A stretch of 64,000 nt of DNA, taken from NCBI RefSeq assembly GCF_050624435.1, contig NC_134547.1:29250419-29314418 (forward strand), written 5' to 3'. Position numbers and translations under genes: made by a program. The notes beneath the pieces were generated by a model. It ran no database searches. It saw nothing but the letters and a program-made list of their open reading frames with translations, and had not been told where the DNA came from. This DNA comes from Tenrec ecaudatus. Taxonomy: Eukaryota; Chordata; Mammalia; Afrosoricida; Tenrecidae. This document shows, piece after piece, positions 52,736-63,770 of the stretch; position 1 is the first letter of the stretch; each line of letters opens with the position of its first letter.

Positions 52736-53005
52736 TCTTGTCTGGGATTCTGTCCCCTCTCCGTCCGCCTGCAGAAATTTCTGCTCCCAGCAAGGGCACA
52801 GCCGGCACACACTTTAAAGTGTTCTTGGTTTGCTTTGTGAGTGAAAATCTCACGCAAAAAGGGGTTCAGGAGAAATCCTGGGACCCTAGTTCTAATTTCA
52901 GGACTCCACCTCCCGGTTTCCATTGCTTTACCTCCCAATTTTCTGGTCTGGCAGCAGGAGCTCCGGAGGGATGAGTCCTATCTGGTCACCATTTTCTCCC
53001 CAAGC
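52735..53005 (+). mobile_element. ERV leader remnant with possible proline-tRNA primer site
   Basis: ctcttgtctgggatt at 52735-52749 resembles the proline-tRNA primer site of class I ERVs at 12 of 14 positions by eye. Leader-like sequence then runs to the TSD with no gag frame. Confidence 0.45.
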
Positions 53006-53164
53006 CAGGATTATTATCTTAAAAAGAAGAAGACATTCCAGTGATGCCATCTGAAAAAGTAAGGATGGAACTGCCGATAGAGGCACCGTTCTCTCATTAA
53101 AAACAAAAAAAACAAAAAACGATTTGATGTGAATCGAGCGAAGGTTGACAGAGCAGCCCACTGC

Positions 53165-53254
53165 TAAATAAAATAATTTTATGGTTTGGGGTTCACCACA
53201 ACTTGAGGCACTGTATTTAAAGGGTCTCAGCATAAGGAAGGTTGAGAACCACTG
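53165..53254 (-). mobile_element. Half SPIN element
   Basis: Contains aaataattttatggtttggg, gttcaccacaacttgaggca and the terminus gaaggttgagaaccactg. The other terminus is missing. Confidence 0.82.
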
Positions 53255-53259
53255 CCCTA

Positions 53260-54480
53260 AATGAAAAGTTTGATTAATAGCCTGACCTGGTAGATTGAAC
53301 TCCAAATGCACTCACTACATTTCCGTCTGTTCAGGAAGCTGATGGATGTCCAGAATGAGGTTTGTTATCAACCCACATTTCACCATTATTGAAATGAGAA
53401 AACCACTAATACAGTTCGGTTTTCCCCTTAGTGCTGTCTTTGTAAGCTGTGTTCAACACCACAACAGTTTCTGCCACATTTTTCTAGAGCAGGAAACAAA
53501 ATTTCACAGCCACACGCTATTCTCTTGAATCAGCCATCCCTAAAAAGGAGGTTCGAGTGAAACTACTTTTACAAAAAAATTACTGTGACCAGAGAGAACC
53601 TTCCCAGGGATGCCACTGACTTAGAGCAAGTTGCTCGATGCTCGCCTTGCAGCACACTAAGAAAGATCCACTCAGCCGAACACAATTCTGGATTTTTTGA
53701 GGAGTAACCCTCCTATTTATAAGTCACCAAATTGGTGGTGATTTGGTACCGCAGCTTTAAGAAACCCATGCATCCCTCACACTCATTAGCCCAACAAGCT
53801 GAACTTGGCCTCTCCCTGACCTCACAGGCCTAGTCCATTCTCTGTCCCATAGTTCTTTCAAATTCTCCCCTCCCTGTATGGGCCCCCACCGCCTCTCTCC
53901 ACCCTTCTAACAAATGCTGCCTCCCAGTCTCCAGACATGGGCCTCTGCTCCCTGAGAGTAGCCCCAGGGGTCTTGGCTGAGTTGTCAGTTCTATTAGTAG
54001 AAGCCACTGGCCTGGTGTTAGGTTGTGGGGGGTGTGGGCTCCTACTGAGAAAAAGCCTGTGATGTCAGGGTAGAGAAGTGGGGGCCAGGGAAGGGAGGCA
54101 CTTTCTCCCTCTTTCCAGGCTGTGTACTCCATGAAGGCAGTGACCACACCTCTTTGACCCCACCCAGCATTGAGCATAGCACCCAACAAGGCATGAAGCT
54201 TGTGAATTGGCTGAATCTAACTCTCGAGCCTGTTGGTGTGATGAGATCATGGCTGTGCATGGCTGTGTGCCTGAAGTCCACTCTTCAGTGTGGAACAGAG
54301 TTCACATGCATAGGTCAACCGCTGGCCTCAATTGTGAGGCCACTACTTGACCTCATGGCCCAAACCCTGCCCTCTCCTGTATTGCAGGGTTGTTTTTTTT
54401 CAACTAATACTTTATTAAAGTCTGCTTTTCATACAGCAAAGGGCACATCTCTGAGGTGCCTAGCTGGAGGTGTCCACCTG
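53260..54480. other. Intergenic sequence, nothing recognised
   Basis: Mixed composition, no named repeat. Short open frames only. Confidence 0.45.
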
Positions 54481-54489
54481 CCTCCTTAG

Positions 54490-54922
54490 TGAGATCAAGA
54501 CAGAGCACGTCCAGTGCTCTAGAAGCATTGAATAAGGAAGACCGAAGAATTGAGGCATCTGAATGGTGGTGCTGGTGAAGAAGATTGGAAATACTGTGGG
54601 CTGCCAAAAGAACAACACATCTGTCTTGGAAGATGGACAGCCACAATGCTCCTTAGAGGCAAGGATGGTGAGACTCTGTCTTAGTACTTTGGGCATGTTG
54701 TCAGGAGAGACCAGTCCCTAGAGAAGGACATCATGCTCAGTAAAGTGTAGGGACAGCAGAGAAGAGGAAGACCCTGGGCAAGATGGATGGACACTGCGGC
54801 TGCAGCAGTGGGCTCAGCCGTAAGAACAAGTGTGAGGAGGGCGCAGGACCAGCCAGCGTTTCCTTCTGTTGTGCACAGGGTTGCTGAGTCGAACCGACTC
54901 AACGGAACCTAACAACAGACAC
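54490..54922 (+). mobile_element. BovB/RTE LINE 3' end, sense
   Basis: Contains attggaaatactgtgggctg and ccaaaagaacaacacatctg, ttgtcaggagagaccagtcc, then the tail gttgctgagtcgaaccgact and cggaacctaacaacag. This is the end of the BovB ORF2 and its 3' UTR, decayed. Confidence 0.88.
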
Positions 54923-55384
54923 AAAGTAAGCAGAGGCTTCTTTGTGCTTAGTTCCTAATCTGGAGTGAACAGTTTGGCATTTTTTCCCCCACCACATCAA
55001 AGACTCTGCTTCGAGGTATAGTTGACATCTCTTCCAACCCCATAGTACCTTCCGACAGAATTGAAGCCTCTTTGCAAATGTCCAGTCCCTGACGTGGGTG
55101 GAGTGCCAGTAAGCAAGATAAGCACCGCTTACACGTGCTTCTTCTCTGCTACGTAGTCAACAACTTCCATGATTTTCACCACAGTTTAATAAATAAGCAC
55201 AAGTCAACCCATGCTCACCTTGCTTATTGGGTAATTCATCTACCTGGAAGTTTCCTGCATGGCCCTTCTCAGCCACTGCTCCCCCAGAGTATATGTCTCG
55301 CCACAGTGTTGTCTGTGCTAAACCATCAAATACGTGGATTCACTCAGGTGTACTGTTTTGTATTTGCTCTTTTGGTCACATACT

Positions 55385-56342
55385 TGTGTTGATGCGCATA
55401 ACGCTAGAGGGAGTGTCCCTCCTGTGGTGGATATGAGTCCAGTGTGGGAATGAGTTTACCCATTGTCCGACTGCTGGCCATTTAGGTTGTTTCTGACCTG
55501 AGGTCATCATGGGTCAGGTTTGGTGGGAAGGCATGTCTTCATTTCTCTGGGAGTGAAAGGATCTAGGGGTGCGTTTTCTGGGAGGTAGGTGTGTTAATGC
55601 TCTAAGAAACTTAGACAGCAGCCACCACCGGCTCAGAGAAAAACCGGACAGACAGCCTGAAAATAGAATGTGGGCCTAAATACCCAGAAGCACCCCCTAA
55701 GATTTGTAACAAAAATTAATATGAATGGAGATCATAGTTCTCATGGAGTCATGGTCCCAAGAGCTATATCATATCAGTGCTAACACAATGGCAGAATTCC
55801 TACAGCATCAAAGTTGTCCTGCAAGAGCTTCGGCGCCTAATGATGTCTGAAAAAACACGAACCTCCCTCAGCCGCCCAAAGGACAGTGTTCCAGCACTTA
55901 ATCACCAGAGGTCCTCCCCTCCCAACAACCAATTTAAGCAGTCTTCATTTTCCACAGTGGTATATATAAACTTTTTTCTTCTCACTTTTTTCCTTTTAAA
56001 AAAATTGGAAGTTGATATATATCTCATATCATTCCGTAGTTCAATCGCATCAAGCCGTAGTGAACAACTGCCACCACAAAGAGGTATATTTTGTAGATTC
56101 CGGTATGTCGTGAAGACCTCCAAGTACTGGACAGGAAGTCCCACTCAAGGGCAAGTTCTCTTAAGTTACTGTCCATGGTACTAATGTTTGTCCCACTGAA
56201 ATATATAAGCTGTGCTATAGAAAGAAAAGAAACTGCCAGATTTTTTCCTGGTTTTGCACCATTTTACCTCTTCTCCTGCCGCCTGTGAGAGGCTGCCTGC
56301 TCCACATTCTCACCAACACTGGATACTGTTGGGATCAATTTG
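55385..56342 (-). mobile_element. Old L1 3' region, antisense, in two pieces
   Basis: 55385-55580 (ctggccatttaggttgtttc, cataacg) and 56220-56342 (ttgcaccattttacctcttc, cacattctcaccaacactgg) follow antisense old L1 order. The 55590-56215 stretch between them is not assigned and may be a later insertion; it starts tgtgttaatgctctaagaaa, like a degraded MaLR-like LTR. Confidence 0.6.
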
Positions 56343-56630
56343 GGTTTTTTTTTTAATTATTTTATTCGGGTCTCATACAACTCTTATCACAATCCATACA
56401 TCCATCCACTGTGTCAAATACATTTGTACATCTGTTGCCATCATTATTTTCAAAACATTTGCTCTCCACTTAAGCCCTTGGCATCAGCTCCTCATTTCCC
56501 CCCTCCCTCCCTGCTCTCTGCTCCCCTCCCTCATGAACCCTTGATAATTTATAAATTATTATTTTGTCATATCTTAGACTGTCCAATGTCTCCCTTCACC
56601 CACTTTTCTGTTGTCCATCCCCCAGGGAGG
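56343..56630 (-). mobile_element. L1 3' end, antisense, 8-bp TSD
   Basis: 288 bp with poly-T head, between tcaatttg at 56335-56342 and 56631-56638. Stops at tgtccatcccccagggagg. Confidence 0.9.
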
Positions 56631-56696
56631 TCAATTTGTTTTTAAGAAGAGGAAAGAAGCATTCTAGTATTGGACCTCTAGTTCTCAGTTCAGCAA

Positions 56697-56876
56697 CATT
56701 AGCAGTGGATTGGGCTGTGAATCACAAGATTGGTGGTTCAAATCTACCAGTCACCCTATAGGAGAAAGATGAGGCTGTCTGCTCCCATATAGACTGGCAG
56801 TCTCAGAAATCCCAAGGGGTGGTTCTATGCTGTCCTATAGGGCTGCTACAATAGCAATCGGTTGGACTCAGTGTAG
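56697..56876 (+). mobile_element. AfroSINE
   Basis: gattgggctgtgaatcacaa, aggagaaagatgaggctgtc, ctatagggctgctacaatag and tcggttggactcagtgtagt in head-to-tail order. Confidence 0.88.
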
Positions 56877-57599
56877 TGCTGGGCCTGGTCACCCCAGATC
56901 TGTGCTGTTGGCAGGAACAGAAGGCAGCAGTTGTTGATTTGGGGTGTCTCAAGAGGCAGTGGAAGGCAGTGACCCTCAGAGGAAGGGTCTATCAATGCTG
57001 GCAAGACTGCCACAATCCATCTGGGGTTGCATAGCTCAGGCTGAACTGGAGGCTGACAGCCCATAAAGAATGGAGACGCCCCTCAGGGGACAGCTGGCAT
57101 CAGAGGCTGAGACGCACAGGCAGGCTCCACGTGGCCAGGTCTGGGCAACACTCTGCTCTGCTCCAGCTGAGCTTGCCTCCTCAGGCTGTTGGGAGGTGGA
57201 GGTAGAAAAGAGTTTACATTGCTGACAAGATTGGGCCGGAGGAATGGTGGTGGTGGAGGGGTGTTATTTATGGTCTGCACATACTCTCACAAGGCTGTTG
57301 GGATGTTCTATGACTCTGGAAGCCAGCAGTGTCTCCAAACAACATGAGGCAGCGTCCTTGAATTGATCAAAAACATGTCCACCAAAGGTTTGGAGACTGT
57401 GGGTCAACATGCCAGGGACGCAAAGAAGTGAATCTGCTGGTCAACTAGCCAGCCTCTGAGCTGAGAGATTCTGCCACCTTGAGGTTATCTCGGGAACTTC
57501 AGATGCCTGGGGAGTCTTCTTCACCAGCATTTCACCCCATTCAAGAGGGTCCTGTGCATTTTACTTTGAACAGGAAGGGTCTATATCGAATAACCACCA

Positions 57600-57975
57600 C
57601 CCACCTGCCCGTTTGTTGTACTGTGGTGACTTGCATGCTTCTACGGTCATAGAAGCTGTGCCACTGGCACTTCAAATTCCGGCAGGGTCACCCGTGTGGA
57701 CAGGTTTCAGCAGAGTGTTCAAACTGAGACGAAATAGGAAGAAGGCCTAAGGGTCTACTTCTGAAAATTGCCCAACGACAAGCCAGTGGCTCACAACACA
57801 ACACTGCCAGCATAATGCTGGAAGATGAGCCCTCTGGGCCAGAAGGCCCAAACTACGGCATAGCCCAACAATGGACTCAAAAGTAGCAATGAATGTGAAG
57901 ATGGCCCAGGGTGGGGCCACATAAGGCCACCATGAGTCAGAGCTGACTCAACGCACCTAACAACAGTGGCATGTG
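57600..57975 (+). mobile_element. Internally deleted BovB derivative (5' UTR joined to 3' tail)
   Basis: tagaagctgtgccactggca, ttccggcagggtcacccgtg and tggacaggtttcagcagagt match the BovB 5' leader as I know it from afrotherians. From about 57880 it changes to the tail: gccaccatgagtcagagctg then ctcaacgcacctaacaacag. No ORF remains between. Confidence 0.7.
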
Positions 57976-57979
57976 GTGC

Positions 57980-59595
57980 AGATATATACCCTTATCAGGA
58001 TTATATTACAAGGAACAGAAATTGATACTGTCTAACAGGAAGGGGGTAAAAAAAGAAACATTTTAGAAATATACACAAGGTGACTCACACTATGTCTTGG
58101 AGGACAGAAACCAAAACAATCTGGGAGATCTTAGTCATGGGACTCTGCCAACCTTCCCTGCCCTTCTCCACTCAGGACACAAAATGCTGGCAAAGAGGAT
58201 CCTCTTGGTCGGGCCACGGTGGGTGGAGAAGTGGGACACTCAAGCGGCAGCTCCTGAGGCTAAGTGAGAATCCCACAAGGACGGGTGGTGCCTCTAAGTA
58301 ATGGAGGCGGAAGAGTTACTACAAAGTGGCGGCTCCTTATTAACCAAGATACTCAGAGTTCACTACGTTCTCAGATCTCTCTATCGAATACAACTTTTCA
58401 TCATCATGCATGACTAGTATGGCCGATAAGGGGTGGAAATGATGAACAGTTAGGAGTAGGGTTCAGGAGAGCAGGGTGGAGAGAGAGCCTTATTTTTAGG
58501 GGGGAAGTGATGAAACTCCAAAAATCTTTGCTCAGGGAGGCCATCTGGAGGAAAAGCTATCACTTGAAACGCATACTAGTGGTGGACAAAGTTCGAAGAC
58601 AGACTGGCACTAACCCACTAGTTCTTAGAGATACAGAGAGATCTAGATGATTTATCCGATAAGATCCTCCTTTCCTTGCGAATTGTTTTATGCTAGATTG
58701 TAAATCCTTGGCGTTTAGAGACACTGCACATCCCAGTGGACTCTTCCCGACTTTTTCTGGGTGACATTCAGGCAGGTAAGTGTATCCCTGTTACATAATC
58801 TGTGAGAGCCACAACCTAAAACCAATCTTGGGAGAGAGAGTTGAGGGGAGAATGAGTGGGACTAGGTCTGCAGAACAAGATACTTAAATCAAGGGAAGGA
58901 ATCCTGAGTAGCATCGTGTCTGTGAGTCCTTTATTGAGCCCACCCTCCCGGCTAGATTTGTTCATCTCTTTAGGAAAGGCCCAAACTCAGTGGGCAGGAA
59001 CTCAGAGGCACAGCTGAACACATCCGACGTCAGAAAGGAAGAGCCATTCTCTTCCTAGATCGTTGGCAAAGATGCTGCTGGTCCTGTGAGAGGTTGAGGG
59101 GGACACAGGTGAATCAGAAGGAGATGCTCAGAAGATAGGCACAGAGGGGCTCTGGAGAAATCAATTCCACTACCTGTTAAAAATCCACTACATTAATTTC
59201 ATTTTTTCCACTCAACTTTTGAAGCTCCCAAGTAGAGGAAGAGGAAACCCAAGGCAGGTGGTGATAACATCTTCAAACTGCAAGCATCTTTACCGTGGGG
59301 AAAAGCACACGTGGAAGGCCCAGACCAAGAGCGATAACAGAACCCTACGAAACAATGACGTGGTATGAAGAACAGAAGAAACTTCCACAGATAGCAGCGA
59401 GCGAGGGAAAGTTCAGCCATGTGATAGAGACCTGGAGACCTGGAGGACAAGCCAACGTCTTGAAGAACAATTGGAGGGGTGAAAAGGTTTTTAGCAAATC
59501 CAAATTATTTTCCACAAGAAAAAAATTATGATGATAATTGGTTGAACATTCACTTTGCTGGGGAAAAAAACAAAAACAAATAAAAACCCAAACCT
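57980..59595. other. Intergenic sequence, nothing recognised
   Basis: Purine-rich, unique-looking. Open frames at 58080 and 59295 have no recognisable similarity. Confidence 0.45.
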
Positions 59596-59607
59596 TAAGA
59601 AAAGAAT

Positions 59608-59687
59608 GTACAAATGTGCATGATACAGTGGATGTGTGTATGGATTGTGGTAAGAGTTGTATGAGCCCCCGATAAATGATTTAAAAA
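59608..59687 (+). mobile_element. 80-bp L1-tail insertion with 11-bp TSD
   Basis: Holds only gtggatgtgtgtatggattg, taagagttgtatgagccccc and gataaatgatttaaa. aagaaaagaat occurs at 59597-59607 and 59688-59698. Confidence 0.87.
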
Positions 59688-59699
59688 AAGAAAAGAATT

Positions 59700-61430
59700 G
59701 CTCACCATTGACCCAAAATTAACTGAAGTGTCTGTTTCTGACAACCACAGACCTCGAACCAGATGCTCCCCATGCAGGACTTGGCAACGACCCGAAGGCC
59801 CAACCAGGGTGGCCCCCCGACTAACAGAAGGAGATGGTTTAATGCAGAACCTTCCAAATCTCACCCTTCCACTAGGGGGTGGGTGTCACTCACTGAGTTT
59901 TAAGATTTGGACCCTGCGGCTTAGAAGTGAGCTGCCTGACCCCAAGCCTCCCCTGCTCCCATGGCTTCAGTCAGACCATCAGACCTTCCTCCTCGGGTTT
60001 CTGTAAGAGGATCAGAGTTCCCCCGCATGGCTTCTGTCGGAATGCCAGCCCACTGGTGGCATCAGGGAGCCCCCTGTGGTGTCTGGCAGACAAGGAGGGA
60101 GTGCCGGAGCAGGGAGCCCGTGGCTAGCCCAGGGGAGCTCAGCCTCCTGGGACCTGCCATCCGTCAGAGGGCGGAAGGAGACAGCCCTGAGACATCCCTG
60201 TGGGCTCGCCCGTGGCCTGTGGTGCTGTCTGGGGAAATGATCTCCCCAGAGCCAAAGGCCGGCCTTCTGGAACGTGCTGCTGCTTGAGGAGGGCGCTAAG
60301 CCCCACTAAGTGTGCAGACATGCTGGAAGCGCCGGCCCCTCGCCCCAGGTCTGAGAGGCAGGAGGGGACAGAGCTTCTTGTCCCTCTGGTCTGCCAGTGC
60401 CTGGGGGCTGGCTGCCGTGTGTCCCTTTTCCACTCTACGGTCCTGGACTGGGCTGCTTAATGGCACCGCCGCCCCTTCCGACTGGGGTTTGAGGGGAGCT
60501 GTAAAGGAGAGCAGGCAGGTGGTACCCCGTCCAGTCACTGCCAAAGGTCGCTAGGGTGCTGGGAAAGCAGGCCGAGGAATCTGGGAGGAAACGTCTGATC
60601 GTAGCAATTACCACTGGGCTCCCTGAGCTGTCAGCAAAGCCCATGAAGGCAATAAAAGAATCCGTTCCAAAGTTTACCGCGCACGTGCCGCAAGAAGATG
60701 TTGTTTAACACTGTTTCACTCTTCAGAAAGATAGCTCCCTCGAGGGAGGTGGCAGGTGGGGGGGCACGGCGGGGGGCGGCAGCATCAACATTTTGGAGGG
60801 AAGGTAGCGTGCCTCCCCCTTCCCGGCCCTTCTTGGGGTGGTGGGTGGCCGCGTGAGTGCTCAAACAAGGTCGGTTTAATCATTTACCTTTGCCGACCTC
60901 TGTACCCTGGCTTCCTCCACTCCCGGGCGCAAGACATGGCCATTCTTGGGGTGCGACTGGCAGACACACGCATGCCTGCAGCCTCTCCTTCGGATCAGCA
61001 AGGTCAAGGGAAAAGGTAAGACCTGGGCCAGGGAAGCCAGCTGCTCTTCAGGCCCGTTCTGAGGTGGCTTTGCACTGATTTTCCCCAGTGATTCCCACCA
61101 CCTTCCATCACTCCATCAGAACATGCTTATCTGATGGATCTATCTGGCATGAGCTGTCTTAATGATCCTGAGGCACAATGAAGAGCCAAAGAACTCTTCC
61201 TTACATTTAAGTGCATATTCTGGTGTACGCATTCATTTATAAAAATATGTGACTTGCGAATTTACCAGGGAGGTAAATTGCTTTTCAAGCCTGGCAGCCG
61301 GAGGCTAGGAGGTATTAACAGGCCTGTGGGCTTGGGAGTGGGCCCAAAGCTCCGTTTCCTGTGGCCTGAGCAGAATTAAGATCAATGACTAATATTTCGT
61401 CCCAGGACTGAAGAGTTACTAAGGGACTGA
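59700..61430. other. GC-rich unique sequence upstream of SLC7A9
   Basis: GC-rich from about 59900 to 61050 (CCGCGTGAG, CGGCGGGG blocks near 60760-60860), unlike the repeat-filled DNA before it. It could include the SLC7A9 promoter or its non-coding exon 1, but I see no convincing donor/exon pair. No coding frame here resembles a known protein. Confidence 0.4.
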
Positions 61431-61431
61431 A

Positions 61432-61862
61432 TGCTAGGTTCCTTGGGTGAGAAATGCCTCAGTCCTTGGCTTTGCACAAGAAAGAATTCACACTAAGCCT
61501 GGTTTGTGATCCAAGGGAGCTTTTTATAAAGGATGGAAGAAGTTTCGGGTTTTACATAGGCATCCTCAGGGCACTGCACACCCACAAGCGGAGACCTGGG
61601 GAGCAGCTGGAAAAGACGGCAGTGGGCTCTAAGTTTCAGCCTTTGGGGGCTTTCTGCTGGGAGGCATGGTCCACGGTACTGGCTGACCCATTGGATGAGT
61701 CAAGCCCACCTGGCCTAGATTGGTGTACTGGCTTCCTGTCTCCAAGGCTTGAATTTTGTGCATGTCCTCTAGCCTTGATCGTCTTCCAACTCCATGTAAA
61801 GCTGGGAGGGAGGCCTTAGCATGTAGAGAGACAACCCCTAGTTCCTATTCTGCTACCGAACA
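61432..61862. mobile_element. LTR of the TGTTAGG...CCTAACA family, just upstream of SLC7A9 coding exon
   Basis: Runs from TGCTAGGTTCCTTGGG to TGCTACCGAACA, with interior wording aagaattcacactaagcctg and gagctttttataaaggatgg shared with 26048-26547. No exact target duplication seen. Ends 134 bases before the SLC7A9 exon. Confidence 0.82.
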
Positions 61863-61996
61863 CAACGCCCATCCTTACCTAAAGTCGGAGCTACTGTGGG
61901 CTGTTGGAGTCTTTTGCCACATCCCAGAGCTGGCTGGGTTCCCGTTCACATTGTGTCAGCCACACATTTGCTGAATGGCCCCGGCCCTCCTTTCAG

Positions 61997-62109
61997 CTTC
62001 TGAGGACCGGTCGGACAGAAACATGGGGGAAACAAGCCTGAGGAAAAGGAGAGAGGATGAACACTCAGTCCAGAATCCAGAACCCAAGACCACAAGTCTT
62101 CAGAAACAG
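61997..62109 (+). CDS. SLC7A9: SLC7A9 first coding exon (ATG at 62023)
   Basis: After a tttcag acceptor at 61996 comes 26 bases of 5' UTR, then ATG at 62023 in a strong context (A at -3, G at +4). It encodes [20 protein letters not shown] then PKTTSLQKQ, against human [20 protein letters not shown] then PKTTSLQKE. The donor is gtaagg at 62110. This is the cytosolic N-terminus of b(0,+)AT, the light chain that pairs with rBAT (SLC3A1) in kidney and gut apical membrane to take up cystine and dibasic amino acids; human mutations cause cystinuria. No membrane segment is in this exon; the next exon (LGLISGISII in human) lies beyond 64000. An upstream non-coding exon 1, as in human, is expected but not identified. 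Confidence 0.95.
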
Positions 62110-62645
62110 GTAAGGTGGTCTTCATAGATTGAGGGAGGGTGTTATAATGAGGCATACCAGAGTGAAGTGCCGTCTAGTCCCTAGTGACTAACCAAAAGAA
62201 GTGATTTTTTTTTAATTCTTAAAGGAATGCTTCTTTGGACTTACCTTGTTTTGACCCTCCTGTGAATTCAGCATATTATTTGGGAATTAATCCATACATG
62301 TATTCTTGCCTTGGGCAAGCATTCCAGAGGGCCCTGTATTTGCTCAGCCCAATGGACTCTGAGGTGGTGTGGAAGGACCCTTTGATGTCTGAGTCTCCCT
62401 GGGAACAACTGCTCCAACGTTTTGTCCTGGGGCCACATGGTGAGCACAGCTGAGTCAAGCCAGAGCATGGCAGAGCCTAGGAGAAGCAGCTTCCGGGAGG
62501 TGTAGACCTCATCACAGATTCAGCTCTGTGCAGCTGCCCAGCAGGAGGAAGGACTGGAGGACCATTGGCGAGCCCCAAGGCCCAGCTGTCAGCCCAGGGG
62601 AGGACGCTGTGGAAGCCGAAGCCATTAAGGGAGCATAGCAAAAGT

Positions 62646-62777
62646 CCCTAGGTGGGACACATGGCTGGCAGCCCAAAGGTTCCAGGTGCAAACTCACCGG
62701 CCTTGAGGTGACAGCCGGGAAAAGCCTGCGAAGGGGTGCTATTCTGTGATACGTGGGGTCTCCCGAGTCACAAATGG
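62646..62777 (+). mobile_element. Partial tRNA-type SINE
   Basis: ggctggcagcccaaaggttc, aggtgcaaactcaccggcct and a tail-like gtctcccgagtcacaaatgg. Merges with the LTR that follows. Confidence 0.6.
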
Positions 62778-63247
62778 TGTTAGGCCAGGTCATCTTAAGA
62801 AAGAAAACTAATGACACTCACATATGTATACAGAAGAACTTTATATCAAGAAGTAATTTTATATTAAGATTGCAGACCTTGCTTAGAGTCCAACTCCGGT
62901 CTGTCGTCTAATGCTAGGCAGAGTCCTCCTCAGACTCACACAGCTGCAGGCCAATGGTAAAGAACGGTGCAGGTTGGAGCAGGGTGATCACAAGCCAGTG
63001 GGAGCTGACCCTCCTGGATCCAAGGTTGGTGGGAACATGGCAGCTCTCAGCGGCAGGTGGCCCACGTGGGGCCATCCCTGGAGGCAGGCAGAGTCTCAGC
63101 AAGGATGAAGGTGAAGGGCAAGAGAGAAAGACGTTCTCACGGTCTCTTGTAAAAAGGCTACACCCCAAAGGAGGCACTCGATTAACGGAATGGATTCTAC
63201 CCCACACTTCACACATTGTCAAGTGGACATGAAACCTAACTGCCACA
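62778..63247 (-). mobile_element. MaLR-like LTR, antisense
   Basis: tgttaggccaggtcatctta, ttatatcaagaagtaatttt, and the end acctaactgccaca, following the family order. Diverged. Confidence 0.7.
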
Positions 63248-63625
63248 CCAACCAAAACAAAGCCGGGGAGTTTGCAGACTGGAGAGCGCCCCCGCACCCT
63301 GGAGGTGCAGCTCAGAGGCCAGGACTCCACGCGTGCCCAGGGCACAGGCCTCAGGAGGCAACTCATGTGTAGAGAATGTTGCTCAGTACAGCTTAGGAAA
63401 AAGCACAGGAAAGCCTGTGCTTACCTTGCTTATTGGGCCATCCCACACTGTGTGCCATAGCTCTGGGGTGGCCCTCCAGGATCTCCCTGTGATCTCTGGC
63501 CCCTGACCTCAGGCTCCTCATCAGGCCTCCGATCCTAGAGAGGCTGGCATTCTGAGCCGGGGCCTGTGTGGACACGTTATCCCTTAAGAAATGTATTGTC
63601 TGATATGTAGTAATGTAGGTTCTTG

Positions 63626-63770
63626 AGGGGTGCAAGTAGTTTTCAATCGACTGCTCACCCAAAGGTTGGCAGTTTGAAGCCACCCAGGGGTCCTGCTGAA
63701 GAAAACTCTGGTGAAAGACTTACTGGGCCAATGACAGGCAAGCAAACCTCACGGAGCCAGGACGCCACAC
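63626..63770 (+). mobile_element. Partial tRNA-type SINE
   Basis: tcaatcgactgctcacccaa, aggttggcagtttgaagcca and cccaggggtcctgctgaaga form a SINE head and body; no clear tail. Confidence 0.65.

Larger units (their letters stand above)
50772..53005 (-). mobile_element. L1 3' region fused to an ERV LTR, one TSD around both
   Basis: caggattattatctt occurs at 50757-50771 and 53006-53020. Inside, 50772-51965 is antisense L1 3' UTR (two short tail starts at about 50773 and 50925, and a doubled module at 51580-51965). 51966-53005 is ERV LTR and leader. The first base of the insertion lies 12 bases from the end of the previous L1. Confidence 0.85.

Noticed and set aside
59698..60544. CpG-rich promoter or gene upstream of SLC7A9
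   Set aside because: GC-rich, but no convincing exon/donor, TATA or coding similarity; noted only as unassigned sequence.
62235..62453. Additional SLC7A9 exon or small gene
   Set aside because: No similarity to b(0,+)AT (next expected residues LGLISGISII), no fitting acceptor phase, and nothing recognised in the translation.
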